From: Reticulitermes lucifugus | Lineage: Eukaryota; Arthropoda; Insecta; Blattodea; Rhinotermitidae | Assembly (NCBI GenBank): GCA_026260175.1 | Contig: JAKCWW010000396.1 | Coordinates: forward strand, 37,530-101,529 | Direction: 5' to 3' | DNA length: 64,000 nt | Shown: piece by piece, positions 11,650 to 22,299 of the stretch | Numbering within the stretch: position 1 is the first letter of the stretch | Layout of the letters: every line of letters starts with the position of its first letter | Notes under the pieces: model-generated | Told to the model about the DNA's origin: nothing | The model's input: the letters and a program-made list of their open reading frames with translations, nothing else | Database searches by the model: none | Made by a program: the position numbers and the translations under genes

Positions 11650-13839
11650 TAATATTTGGTAAAGATTAAAATCTATGAAAATCATCTATACAACTCTCGT
11701 CCCTCCCCTCACGTTCAAACACTTAGGTCCATATATTCTCGGAAGCCGGATCTCAAATATCCTTAATTTATGTCATTCCCACTGGCTAATATGATAGACC
11801 AAATTTCACATCCACTTAAAACAAAGGTAAATTTATGTTCGTATGTGCGTTAGTGTTTGCTACGAGTATTTTAGGTACGAGATGCGAATTGTGAACATCC
11901 TGAACTGATTGAGATAAAGCTTGCTCAGGATTTAATTTGCTTTTGCGTGGAAGCAATTTTAATTTTTGATGGTCCTTTCCAAATAGCATATTTGAACTTT
12001 TCTGCATTCTGTAAGTTTCTTGTCATAAAAAGTAAATTAACTTCAGAGATCTCTTTATGTTTCTTGCATTTTCACTCACAAACCGGATATTTCCATATAG
12101 CTACACAGGGTCGAGATTTTGTGACGCAATCCTGCTTTCCGCTGGTGGACTCGAACGTTGCAGTCTGTTCACGTACCTGACAGTCACTTGAAAGAAGCTT
12201 GGGCTGAGCAACAGCTTAATTGAATTGCTGGTGTTGCCTTTTAAGGAAGCAGGGCAAATTCAACGTTACATCTTTTTCGCTATGTACGAGTAGTGTACTT
12301 TTCTGATTAATTGTACCAAGACCCAAATACTTTTTTAAGAATTTTCAATACAAAACTATATAATGCGTTTGTATTCAGTTCTTCCTTGAATTCTGCGCTT
12401 GGCTTATATACTGCTTTTATAAATTAAAAAAATGCATATGATGAAAAAGTTCATGCATTACGTAAAGTGGGGGTATTCTGTAACACTTACAACTTTTGTT
12501 TGAAACGTTGTTCGACAAGATGAACATGAAGCACAAGGAAAACATTTTATGGTTTTGCGCATACAGTGTGATTTACTCCGAAAAATTAAATTTGCATGTC
12601 AAATGAGCTTATATTAACGCTAGGCCGATATTTGAAGTAGGAAGTAACATATTTTAGAACGTGTACTCGACTGGAGTATATATATTCTGTCCTGTACAGT
12701 GATTTGTTTTTGAGATCTTCTTAAGAATGGGAGTGCACGCTTTTCTCCATCAGTTGTGTGTTTCTGCTGAATTCTAATTTTCTTGGGAAAAACTGAAATT
12801 TCATTAAATGTCCTGTTTCAGAAGTCTGCTCTCGGTTCCTAAAACGACAGTCGCTATAACGTACAGCGTCCATGTTCTTTATTGTTCCAAGTTAGAGCGT
12901 ATTTCAAAGAAAAATAATTACACCATTATCCTTATGTAGCTCGAGGTCGGCTAACTTCATTTTCCCCATTATAGTTAGTGATTTAGGCCGTGTATATTTT
13001 AGCCTAGGATATTTTATGTAGGAGCATTCCGTACCATCCCACGTGATACTCGAAAGCGTTTCTCCCCACGAAGGGGGACACTCAGCCAGAGGATGTGGTA
13101 ATGCAAACCGTGGAAAAAAAATCTGAAGGAGACCCGAAAAGATAATATTAAAACGTAGGTACATAAGTAACATAACTAAGAACAAATGCAGTGCTACAGA
13201 AAGGCGTAAATAAATAAACAAACAAAAGTAAACAAATTATTTTGCGCCGGGTATTTTAAATTTTATATATTCGAGATAACTTACATAGGTCGATTTAGGC
13301 ACTCGTATCGTAAGTCTAATTTACATTACGAAATTGGCACTTTTGATATGAAATGAAAGGAATTTTTAAATAATAAGGAACAGCACATCTCACGCGAAAT
13401 GGCCTTATCCGATCACGTATTTCACCATATAACGGGCACATGTAGATAGCCTGTGTCGTTGTACAGCCACGAGATCCCAGCGTAAGGTTATCATATCTCC
13501 GTACACGCAGGCTAAAGATGACAGGCCTACTACAAACGCTGTCACACATCAATGTACGTGTATGCTACGTAATTATATTTTTGCTTGTGAAGAATGTCGC
13601 GGACACAGATGTGGGTATGGTACGATGCTTCCTCTAGAAACAGGGCAGATGTTGACGACAAACAGCGACCGAGACACCAGAGAATTGTTTCGTATAGTGT
13701 ATCCTGTTGCAAAGATATTGGACAGTGTTATACCTCGTGTTGCTTTAAACATTTAAAGGCCCATTACAAATACTTGTATTTTTATATAATATATAAGTTT
13801 ATTTATACCAACTACTGCACACCAATTCCATATATTCAT
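11650..13839. other. No gene recognised; one possible LINE C-terminal scrap
   Basis: At 13380-13530 the minus strand reads CTTTQAIYMCPLYGEIRDRI. The CPLY-EIR piece resembles the end of some LINE ORFs (H-LFECPLY-EIR), but nothing around it confirms that. The rest of the stretch shows no recognisable features. Confidence 0.35.
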
Positions 13840-13904
13840 TCTATATGCTCATACATGTTTCGGCTGACATTCTCAGCCATCATCAGTGAGTCATCTTCTA
13901 TAGA
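13840..13904 (-). ncRNA. Hammerhead-ribozyme-like motif (best copy)
   Basis: On the minus strand, in order: distal stem I strand TCTATA (13904-13899), an internal loop, proximal stem I strand CTCA (13890-13887), core CTGATGA (13886-13880), an extra T, and stem II GGCTGA/TCAGCC (6 bp, loop GAATG, 13878-13862). Then follow core GAAAC (13861-13857), AT, GTA as a candidate cleavage triplet (13854-13852), stem I return TGAG (13851-13848), CA, and TATAGA (13845-13840). All three helices can form, with a very short stem III (AC/GT). This is the type I hammerhead layout known from Penelope-like retroelements. The extra U between CUGAUGA and stem II is not in the textbook core, so activity is uncertain. 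Confidence 0.6.
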
Positions 13905-14647
13905 CGTACACAGCGTGCAGCGTGTCACTGAATGGTAAAATGTACATATATTACAGCCGTGATTATAAAATACAATACAATTCAGTGTGTTGTTACATAA
14001 AATATTGAGATATAAAACATGTGTATAAATGTCTGTTTCCAAACATCTGTCTCGCAACCACTTGCAGTTTTGTGGGCGTGGAGACCCCTGGCTGCCGTAC
14101 CCGAAGTTATTCAGTACGTGATATCTCTGTACTGTGTATGTATAATATGTATAATTTGTATAATATTAAGTATACTTGTATTGTTGATTTTTAGCATTGT
14201 TAAATATAAATACCAATAATAATTAATCTTTTTTAAGATAGGGGAAATCCTATAGCGTGTGTTTATGTAAATATCAGAGGAACGTATTCTCCTTGAAAAG
14301 CTACTGGAAATTGTTTCTAATTTTTAAAAGGCCGTAATGAAAAAATAAATAATTACTACTGATAGTATACATCAGTTTTGAAGTGATGATACATCGCCGG
14401 TTCAGCTTAATGAATCTTAAAATCAAGATTCTTTAATGAGTTCCCGAAATGCAGAACGCAAGGAATGCTGTCGAAAAATACGCTAAGCAAATGAGACGTT
14501 TTGTGGTTACCAGCGACGTGAAACGGAATGCGATGGTGAGTTAACGTAGCACCACCAGATGGAAGCAGAACCTTTATACAAAACTGTATAAATTTAATCC
14601 CGTACAGACTAATGTACCGGAATAAAAATGCCGTCGTTATAGGCATT
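13905..14647. other. No gene recognised
   Basis: The stretch is AT-rich, with a short run of repeated tgtataat-like units near 14140-14170. No gene or recognised repeat is seen. Sequence on the 5' side of the ribozyme-like motif may belong to the same retroelement, but no coding remnant is readable. Confidence 0.4.
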
Positions 14648-14885
14648 AGCCGATCCCGGTGGCCGCGCAGTATAAGGCGTGGTTTTGCGGCCGCGTGCTG
14701 GGATTACGGGTTCGAATCCCACCGCGGACATGGTTGTCTGTGGCTTGTGAATGTTGTGTGTTGTCAGGTAGAGGTCTCTGCTACAGGCCGATCACTCGTT
14801 CAGAGCAGCCGTACCGAGTGTGTGTGTGTCATTGAGTGTGGTTAGGTGCGCGCAACAATAACCCTCTACACCTACAATGAGTAGG
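14648..14885 (+). mobile_element. SINE2 (tRNA-Leu-like) copy
   Basis: The head ccgatcccggtggccgcgcagtataaggcg resembles the A-box side of a leucine tRNA. The B-box side ggattacgggttcgaatccca follows about 40 bases later. The body contains gtgttgtgtgttgtcaggt, agaggtctctgc and ggccgatcactcgttc, which it shares with the copies at 17.1 and 29.8 kb. The end is a GT-rich stretch followed by caataaccctctacacc. The A and B boxes indicate an RNA polymerase III-type origin. No target-site duplication is visible. Confidence 0.85.
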
Positions 14886-14889
14886 TAGA

Positions 14890-17105
14890 AAAATTTAGAC
14901 TAAGAAAGAAATAAAAAAAGAAAGAAGTATGGGCGTCATAAATTGTGCCAATGACTTGTTTTGTAACGGGAGCTAGACATAATTATTCTATAGCTTTTCC
15001 TATTTAGCGCCTTTCGAAATATTTTTCTCTCTGCCATTTTTCCTATTTGCCCTCTTCTATCCTCAGAAGCCTCATAACTATATAATAATACAACCGCTCT
15101 TTCCAGATGACATGGAGTTTTCCCGTAACGGATGTGGCATGTAACCGCCCACACATCCGCCGCGCGGCGGGCAGCGCGCGAAACTTAATGTTTTGGCATG
15201 TTGTTATCGTCGACCTCATTCAATTACAAAAGGCTTATTGCAGGGCAGAAAACAAGGAACCCCTTCGTATTTTTTTCTCTGATATCCGTTTGGAAAGGAA
15301 GGTGAAAACAAAAGTCGAATATTTAATGGCAAATATTTGTACTTTTAATGAAGTATTTAAGATATTATTTGTACTGATGTAACTCGCGTGGCATTAGCTT
15401 TAATATGCCTTCTAGTTGATTTTTATCTACTTTAAAAGTTTCCGAAAATATTGTGTTGGAAATAAGTCTCCGCGCGGGACGAGTTTGACCAAATTTGAAC
15501 ATTCGAGATTTAATTTCTCAATAACAAATAAACCTAGAGGGCTCCAACTTCAAGCAAGAAAGTCCTCAAGATTTCCAAAGGTCCAAAAGTTAAGAAAATA
15601 AATATACTTTTTTTGTGTGTTTCGGCATGGCATCACCCATTCGCTGGTCGACAACTGTGCCAGTTCGCGCTGTGGTATCGGCATAAGCCTTTTTTGCATA
15701 TGTTGTGTACACAACGATACTCATTTAAACCATGCAGTTATATTATTCGACTGTTTATTCAGAATTTATTTATGCATCGGTGGCGAGGTTAGAATTGACA
15801 ATGAATCAAGTATTTGTGTTTTTTTGTTGTTCAGCATTCAAGCGCTCTTGGATATGGTGAATATTTATGGACGTAAAAATAAATAAAAGAGATATTTGGC
15901 GAATATTTGATAGTGTTCAGCGTGATGTCTGTGGTGTGAGTAGCTTCGCAGGAATAGATTTGTGTCTGCCATAAACAGACATCAGGAAGAATAAAGTACA
16001 GAAATGTCAAGGAACGTGTCTGAAAAATATGCATCATCTAGTGTAGCACATGTCAACTTCTTCTATGCCTACAAAATAAGTTTGCTTTGGAAAAGTTGGG
16101 AAGAAGATCATACAGCATGCTCGTAGGTTGTGAGGGCATAGCTTGGGTAACTAAAGTATTAAACTCTGCACAAAATCCACTTCTCAGTATCACGTCTGGA
16201 ATGTGGAAGCCGATACGAAAGCACGTTCAATATTAAGGAAATTCTTCGGTGGTATATTGAAGTCCAGCATACCTCTACACTTAGCGCTGGATTAAAACAG
16301 CTGTGTGTGTACAGTATTATTAGTTTGCCGTGGCTGTAGGTCTGCCAGATGAGAGAACGATGAAGTGTGACTGGAAAGAACATATGGTTTTGGAGCAAGG
16401 AGCTAGAGACATGATTTGATGCAAGAGGCATAGAAAAGTGAATTTGTAAACGCTGTTGCCAAGTCGCCTATGTAGCATTGTAATACAAGATGTTCGCAAA
16501 ATACATTAAATGATTTGAAGTCATGTATTTTCGTAGACATGTTACGTAATTGAATGAAAGGGAACGAGAGGGAAGACATACAATTTGTGTAATTGAATTC
16601 CCACACGAGCACTCCTTCTAATGCAGTAGATATATGAAGATTATTCTTGTTGTCACAAGTAGGAGAGGAAGCTGAAACGCTTTAGCACGTTTGTGAAACT
16701 CCTGCTTTGGCAACTTGTTCTTCCTGCTGTGTGTAAAATTTCCAGGTTGCTGGTTAGGTAAAGGCTGTCCTATGTTGTAGGTTCCTGGTTTCATTATCCC
16801 TCGACCTTCTTTCTGGGAAGTACTTAGAAGGTGCTTGTTATGGAGCCTTTGGTCTTGTAAACTGCGTTGAATCATTAAAACATACAGTAGCTGTTAAAAT
16901 CTTAACACCGGTCATTTTTGAATTTGTTTGTCGTCTCGTTATGTGCCATATTATGAGTTGCACTTACGGAACATAGGAATTTTAAGTGAGTGCCGTCATG
17001 TTGATCTTTTTAAATTTTTTTTTCCACGGTTATGATAATGAAAACCTTTAAAAGCAAGTATATTTTATGGATATAGCCTAATATAAAAAAATAAAGAATA
17101 AAGAT
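14890..17105. other. No gene recognised
   Basis: Several short open frames occur (for example 90 and 85 codons, minus strand, at 16.2-16.9 kb) without recognisable motifs. No repeat relation to the rest of the window is seen. Confidence 0.4.
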
Positions 17106-17107
17106 TA

Positions 17108-17370
17108 CTGCCCAGTGGCCGCGCGGTCTAAGTCGTGGGCCTGCGGCCGCTCGTTTGCTGGGATTGCGGGTTCGAATTCCGCCGGTGGCGTGGATGTCTC
17201 TCCCTTGTGGGTGTTGTGTGTTGTAAGGTGTGGTCTCTGCGTCGGGCCGATCACTCGTCCGAAGGAGTCCTACCCAGTGTGGTGTGTCTGAGTGTGATCT
17301 CGAAATCTCAATAATGAGGAGGCTAGACCTACTAGGGCTGTCGAGCCGTGGAAGCAAAGCAAGGAAAGCA
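17108..17370 (+). mobile_element. SINE2 (tRNA-Leu-like) copy
   Basis: The head cccagtggccgcgcggtcta and the B-box gcgggttcgaattccgcc are well kept. The body matches the 29.8 kb copy through ggtctctgcgtcgggccgat, actcgtccgaaggag and cctactagggctgtcgagcc. Open frames on both strands over this element are artefacts of the SINE. The 3' end is somewhere near 17350-17375. Confidence 0.88.
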
Positions 17371-17618
17371 AAATTGCATGCTGCATATTTCGGTCGTTTC
17401 AGTTGCCTGGCGTACAACAAACGACACGACACAAGGACCAGCGTGCATAGCATAAAACGATATTGTATAGAAAAATGCTAAATAAACCAGCGTGAATACA
17501 CAAAAAGTGTAATAACTTCAGAAACATTCAAATACTCAACACTAAAAAGGATAACTAATCGTACACCAGGAAATTATCGGTGTCCAGAGAACGTACGCAC
17601 ATATATATTTACATATTT

Positions 17619-17636
17619 ATATATATATATATATAA
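17619..17636. repeat. (TA)9 microsatellite
   Basis: A short perfect TA run lies in AT-rich sequence between SINE2 and the ribozyme-like motif. Confidence 0.7.
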
Positions 17637-17876
17637 ATACACCAGGGAACTAGATATTCAAAGAACTCAAACAAAACATAGTGTAGACAAAAACTTTTTA
17701 AAAAGTTTTTAACGTTCATAGAAACAATGCGGCATGGCCTTAATAATAAAAAAAGATACTTAAGGAATAAAAATCCATAATAATCTTATATTATGACAAT
17801 TGTAAAATTGGTGAGATTTCACAAATTGCAAAATACTTTTAAGGTCTGTACATTTGGGTTCTAATTATGTACTTTA

Positions 17877-17916
17877 ATGCCTGAAGTTGGTCGAGGACGA
17901 CCGAAACATGTGGTAT
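17877..17916 (+). ncRNA. Hammerhead-like motif, second copy
   Basis: Core CTGAAGT (17881-17887) and an extra T precede stem II GGTCG/CGACC (perfect 5 bp, loop AGGA, 17889-17902). GAAAC is at 17903-17907, followed by ATGTG. The flanks ATGC (17877-17880) and GTAT (17913-17916) can pair with one G-U. The last A of CUGANGA is T here, so this copy is probably inactive. The downstream sequence ends in caacgggatg (17992-18001), which is also found after the 49.55 kb motif. Confidence 0.45.
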
Positions 17917-17991
17917 ACAGTGCTAGATCTAATGAGTTTGTTGTGTTTAACGGCAATGTACAAATTAGCCTACTACTAATTTGTCGCAGCT

Positions 17992-18001
17992 CAACGGGAT
18001 G
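17992..18001 (+). repeat. Shared 3'-tail motif caacgggatg
   Basis: The same 10-mer occurs at 19189-19198 and 49644-49653. In two of the three cases it lies 65-90 bases after a ribozyme-like GAAAC. It probably marks the 3' end region of one retroelement family. Confidence 0.45.
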
Positions 18002-18051
18002 AATTCTATCAAAATAGCTGTGAAATTACATTCTCGGATTTTATAAATTTA

Positions 18052-18335
18052 TTCTGTGCCTTCATTCGGTATAACGAATCGCTACGAGCTGGACGGCCCG
18101 AGGATCGAATCCCGGTGGGGTCGAGATTTTCAGCACCCGTGTAGACCGGCCCTGAGGCTCACCCATCCTCCTGTAGAATGGGTACCGGCTTATTCCCGGG
18201 GGTAAAGCGGCTGGGGCGTGGCGTTGACCACCCACCCCATCTAGCGCCGAGGTTAAAGAAAGAGTAGANCTATACCTCTATTCCCCCTCTGGGCCTTCAT
18301 GGCCTGTTCTAGGGTGAACTTTACCTTTACCTTCA
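18052..18335 (+). mobile_element. SINE1 (tRNA-derived) copy
   Basis: The head ttcattcggtataacgaatc then gctacgag is followed by the B-box aggatcgaatcccgg. The body is nearly complete: gcacccgtgtagaccggccc, tcctgtagaatgggtaccgg, ggggtaaagcggctgg, gcgttgaccacccacccc, gaggttaaagaaagagtaga, and the tail tgaactttacctttacctt. The only ambiguous base in the window (n, 18269) lies in it. Confidence 0.88.
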
Positions 18336-18697
18336 TATTTTAAGTCATTTTAATTACACTTCTCTTATAGTCAGTGTTATTCAGGTCAAGGAATAGTGTT
18401 TTTAAAAGCCACCTTTTGTAGTGTGTTTAGTTGGGTGTTGTGACATTCGTTTCCGATTATCATAAATTTATTCTGTTCTGTTCAGTTTGAAGTCATTATT
18501 AATTAAACTTTGCTTAGGGTCAGAATTATGCAGTTCCTGGTATAATATTTGAAATACACAATGTATTTCAATTTACTTTTGTTTGATGTTATTCACGGAT
18601 TTCTGCTATTATAACTTCAACAAAAACACTGAATTGAACTGGTTAGTACCTGAAGTCAAAAGACTACTCAAAAAGGAGGAAGTTACAGACAAAGGCA

Positions 18698-18870
18698 ATG
18701 CCGTGCTGTAGCTCAGACCGTTAGTTGTCGGCTTCTCACCGCAAAAGGCCAGGTCTGATTCCAAGGCAATCCATGTGAGATTCTTGGTGGACAGCGTGGC
18801 ACCAGCAATGGATACTGTCTCCGAGTATTTCGGTTTGCTTTCTCAGTTTTAAATTCAACAGATACTTCGC
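18698..18870 (+). mobile_element. SINE3 (tRNA-derived) copy
   Basis: The head gccgtgctgtagctcagacc then gttagt is the A-box side, and ccaggtctgattccaag is the B-box side. The body ccatgtgagattcttggtgg then gcgtggcaccagcaatgg matches the copies at 26.5 (minus), 45.8 and 51.2 kb. The minus-strand reading frame over it is an artefact. Confidence 0.75.
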
Positions 18871-19389
18871 ATCCATATTTAATCATGTATTGCTGATAAT
18901 ATTTAGTCTGCATACTGACAGTCTCGCTGCAGACGAAGGCGGAATATGTGAATGAGAGTGGATTACGGTATACTTCTCCACATATACAAAGGTAAGGAGA
19001 GTATTGTCAGTCTCAGCTATATTCGTATATTGATCAAGTTGAAATAACAACGGGCTATCACACTCAAAAGCATTTCCTGCCATTCAGGCCTCATACATCA
19101 ACAGATAATCTTAATACATTTGAACTTAATTAATATACGAGGATTGTTGTGATTGACGATACTCTCTTTACGTTTGTATATTTTGTCACAACGGGATGTC
19201 AATTAAAATCACTGCACATATTACAATGGTAAATCTTTATGTATGGGTTTTTTGGGCTTTCGCAGCGGCACATTTGAGGTCTCCATTCTTCTGGAATAGC
19301 TACGGCGCTGCGTCACTGGGTGTTTGGTGCCGCGCGTTGCGAGAGAGCGTAGTTGTCTCGTCTTCAAGGGTCGAAAGTCCAAGTGTATT

Positions 19390-19498
19390 AAACTGTCGAC
19401 TCTTCAAGAGGAGGCCACTACAATATGTCGAAACGCCGGGCACCAGTCACCCAGTGACGCGGTTCCATATTCCAGAAGAAAGGAGATCTCAAATCTAA
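19390..19498 (-). repeat. SALFWDI-family repeat, extra reverse arm
   Basis: The segment aligns with the minus-strand arm of the palindrome just downstream: gtcgaaacgccgggcaccag, cacccagtgacgcg, then tattccagaagaaaggagat. Translated, it gives NAGHQSPSD then PYSRRKEIS, the usual reading of this family in this orientation. With the next two entries it makes a cluster of three arms within 450 bp. Confidence 0.65.
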
Positions 19499-19612
19499 AT
19501 AACTTCTTTGCAGCGAAACTTTTCTGCTAACAAACAGAATAACATAAATATTTGCTAAGAAAAGGAACATAACGGCCAATTATACTTGATTTCAGGCTTT
19601 CGCCGTGACGTA

Positions 19613-19825
19613 GATGAGATCTGCCCTCTTTTGGGATATTACGCAGCGTCGAGTGATAAATCCGCACCGACGTTTCGGGACACATATCGGTCCCATCCTC
19701 AAGGGTAAAGAAGTCAAAGACTGCTTGGACTTTTTGACCCTTGTAGATGGGGCCGACAGGTTGTCTGTACGGAATTGCCACTCGATGCCGAGTAATATCC
19801 CAGAAGAGCGCAGAGCTCATCAATT
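19613..19825. repeat. SALFWDI palindromic repeat (two arms head to head)
   Basis: The plus strand from 19613 and the reverse complement from 19820 read almost the same: atgag-tctg, cctctttt/gctcttct, gggatattac, cg-cg--tcgagtg, aatccg, and a gggt-aa--agtc centre. This gives two arms of roughly 100 bp with an offset in the middle. Both strands therefore carry an overlapping open frame starting SALFWDIT; these frames are by-products of the palindrome, not genes. The first arm holds a hammerhead-like core on the minus strand: TTGAGGA, T, stem GGGAC/GTCCC, GAAAC (about 19672-19702). This is a very common cockroach-type dispersed repeat as I recall it. Confidence 0.75.
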
Positions 19826-19829
19826 GTAC

Positions 19830-21740
19830 TGTTTTACGGGGCATGTAAGAAGTGTTAAATTATTTGATTGAATTTCTTATGTCAACAAACAGTGTATTTC
19901 CAAAACACTGCAGTAAATACGCAGCCTGGGTCTATGCCATTTACAGAGTGGTCGAAAGCTTATTTAAGAAATGAGAGACTCTCTGGATGCTGAATCTCCG
20001 AACTCGTGCATCTTTGCAGCTATTGAAGAACCCTGTATTAAGAACATTAAGTTCAAGGCATTGGTGTTCCAGAGGTTGCTGTTGATAAGATGAACAGTTT
20101 ACGTGATCTGTGAATGAAAGAGCGATATCACGTGTTTATTTTCTGTAGATTTGTATGAAAGTAATATCTTGAATAATATTCGAGTCTCCATAATCGTCGG
20201 TAGTATAGAAGAGAAATTTCCCCTTAAGAAAAACATGCACCCCTTTCAAGGTTTCATAAGACTGCAACTGGAGAAGATTTGTTGATGAAAACGAAAGGAG
20301 CGCACAGTTTCTTATGAATAAAACGGGGCACCGTAAAGTGTGTAATGACGGACGGTGTAAAGAAAGTGTGTGGTCATGAAACTGATGCTATTAGTGGCAT
20401 TGTTGATAATGCAAGACAAGTCTGTGTAAAAGTACACCTGTGATTTTTATTGCATCATTCGTCAGTAAAATTCTGAGTCGGAATTCCATCACGGCGTAAT
20501 TTTTGCGGTCAACATTATAGGAAACTATGATTTAAATTATAGTCAATTCAGACATTTTTTGGAGTGAATTGATGTCGAATTTGGTGACGTCTTATTGCAC
20601 TGCATTAAGGTCGCTTAGAGTGTTATGTAATTTGCGAACAGGAGTTGGATATTCATGAATACAAGGAACTGATTAATACCCAAAATTTCAGAGAGAGAAG
20701 GGGTTATTGGTATGGTAATTTCAGGATTTATAATATTTCTTTCGAATGAGGATAAATACCAAGCTTCGCGGGAGATTTTCTGATATATTTTTAGATACTA
20801 AACATATCACAGTGAAACAAAATTAATGAAAAGGCGTGTTGATGATCAAAATTTCGGCCATTTTGGTTCCTGTAAAAGAATTTTCGAAACATTTAGAGAA
20901 AATAAATCTGCGTAGCCAAATATTTGTTTAGAAACTAACAAATAGTTTAACCAGGGATAACTAATTAATCAAAGAATGCTTTCCAACCACCACATCCGAG
21001 GGTGTTGTATTAAAATTATTAAATTCGCCGCACGCATGTTGAAAATATTTGCGAGCGCTTAATTTTGCAAGGAAATATTTTCATTCCTGAATTTGAGGAA
21101 GACAATTTTCTTCCAATTTAACAGACTAACATCTGCAGCAATTACTAAGAACTGCTACGAAGAACGAAAGCCAAACGTAGACTTCAGAAGACAAAATAGC
21201 GTCACAAATGTGATACCACAATAATTATTGTACAAGTGTGAATAGGATGGCCATGATTCTTTAAAACATATGTATGTACTTTTAATTCTTAATATATACT
21301 TGCATGTTGGTGTACTGCAAGAAACAAACATTGAGATATGCTTGCTTGCAGCTAAGTTCAGGCTTAATGAATAAAGGTTGCAGCACAGATTTATCCAGTA
21401 TCCATTTACTATTGCGGCGTCATATGGTGATTGACACAATCAGTTAGGTTGCTGTGAACTTCAACTGATGATGACATACACACTGAACCGAAACTGGAAT
21501 GGACCTAACTCAAGTTTACCGTACCTAGACGTAGGTACAGTAGGCGAAAATAACAAAGTAAATCCCAGCGTATATTATAGGTGTAACACCCCGTTGAATT
21601 GATAGAAGTGGCACTTGCAGAACTGAGAGATCACGGTAATGGGGGCCAATATCAGCCTAGGATCTTAAGAGTTGCAAACGAACGCAAAGAATATGAGAGG
21701 ATTGTGTAAGGGTTCTGACGATGGTGTATGACATCTGAAT
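19830..21740. other. No gene recognised; one weak ribozyme-like core
   Basis: Around 21460-21500 a CTGATGATGAC piece is followed about 25 bases later by CGAAAC, but no stem II forms. It may be a dead copy of the recurrent motif. Nothing else is recognised. Confidence 0.4.
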
Positions 21741-21743
21741 TTA

Positions 21744-22295
21744 TTAAATTTGTGGACTTTTCCTTCGTATTTATTGAAATTTAACACACTTTAGCACACT
21801 ACGTTTCGGGGAAAGTGTCGGTCCCCATCGTCAGGCTTGCTTTTTCCAGAAGAAAATTTGCTACATAGTAACTGTTTTGATTCTGATTAATCACGGACTG
21901 AAGTCAGAATTAGTGAATAAAACATATTTCAGTAATACTGTCAAGAACAACTGTTACTACTAGCAATGACCCTACAAACACTGCCGTCCTCATACAGTGA
22001 CGGATGCTGCTCATTAGTGGAAGAATATATCTCTGGTTCTCAGTGACGTATTTCATGTATCTGATGTTCAGTGAGATTTGTATAGACATTGTTTTTGAAC
22101 TCTTATTGAAATATGTTTTATTCACTAATTTTGACTTTATTCTGTGGTTAATCAGAATGTAAATAAATAGTTAATCTGTAACAAAATTTTGTTATGGAAA
22201 AAGTAAGTATGAAGACGGGGACCGATCCTGTCCCCGAATCGTTGTGTTAAAAGTGTGTTAAATTTCAGTACATACGATGGAAAAAGTCCATAAAG
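21744..22295. repeat. Large imperfect foldback element (about 200-bp arms)
   Basis: The left arm (about 21744-21952) and the reverse complement of the right arm (about 22084-22295) match along their length: tggactttt-cc, gaaatttaacacactt, cggggac/tcggtcccc, cattctgattaaccac, aagtcaraattagtgaataa and aacatatttca. The loop is about 130 nt. Each arm holds the conserved core region. The left has CTGACGA, T, stem GGGGA/TCCCC and GAAAC (minus strand, 21803-21834). The right has the same stem with GAATC in place of GAAAC. The minus-strand frame 21910-22125 is a product of the symmetry. Inverted pairs are a known arrangement for Penelope-like elements. Confidence 0.8.
21801..21840 (-). ncRNA. Hammerhead-like motif in foldback left arm
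   Basis: Minus strand: CTGACGA (21834-21828), an extra T, GGGGA (21826-21822), loop, TCCCC (21812-21808), GAAAC (21807-21803), then GTA. Stem II is a perfect 5 bp. Pairing of the outer flanks (stem I) is weak, so the closure seen at 13.84 kb is not evident here. Confidence 0.4.
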
Positions 22296-22299
22296 TTAA

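Noticed and set aside
13316-13552. LINE C-terminal zinc-knuckle or RNase H tail (CPLYGEIRD)
   Set aside because: One short resemblance without supporting flanks.
14648-18335. tRNA gene candidates (A and B box sequences at 14.65, 17.1 and 18.06 kb)
   Set aside because: Anticodon arms and acceptor stems do not form, and each continues into a shared SINE body.
19527-19871. Overlapping plus- and minus-strand frames that could be called a gene pair (SALFWDIT)
   Set aside because: Both arise from the palindromic repeat; neither shows independent coding evidence.
21465-21500. Additional hammerhead copy (CTGATGATGAC, then CGAAAC)
   Set aside because: Stem II and stem I are both lacking.
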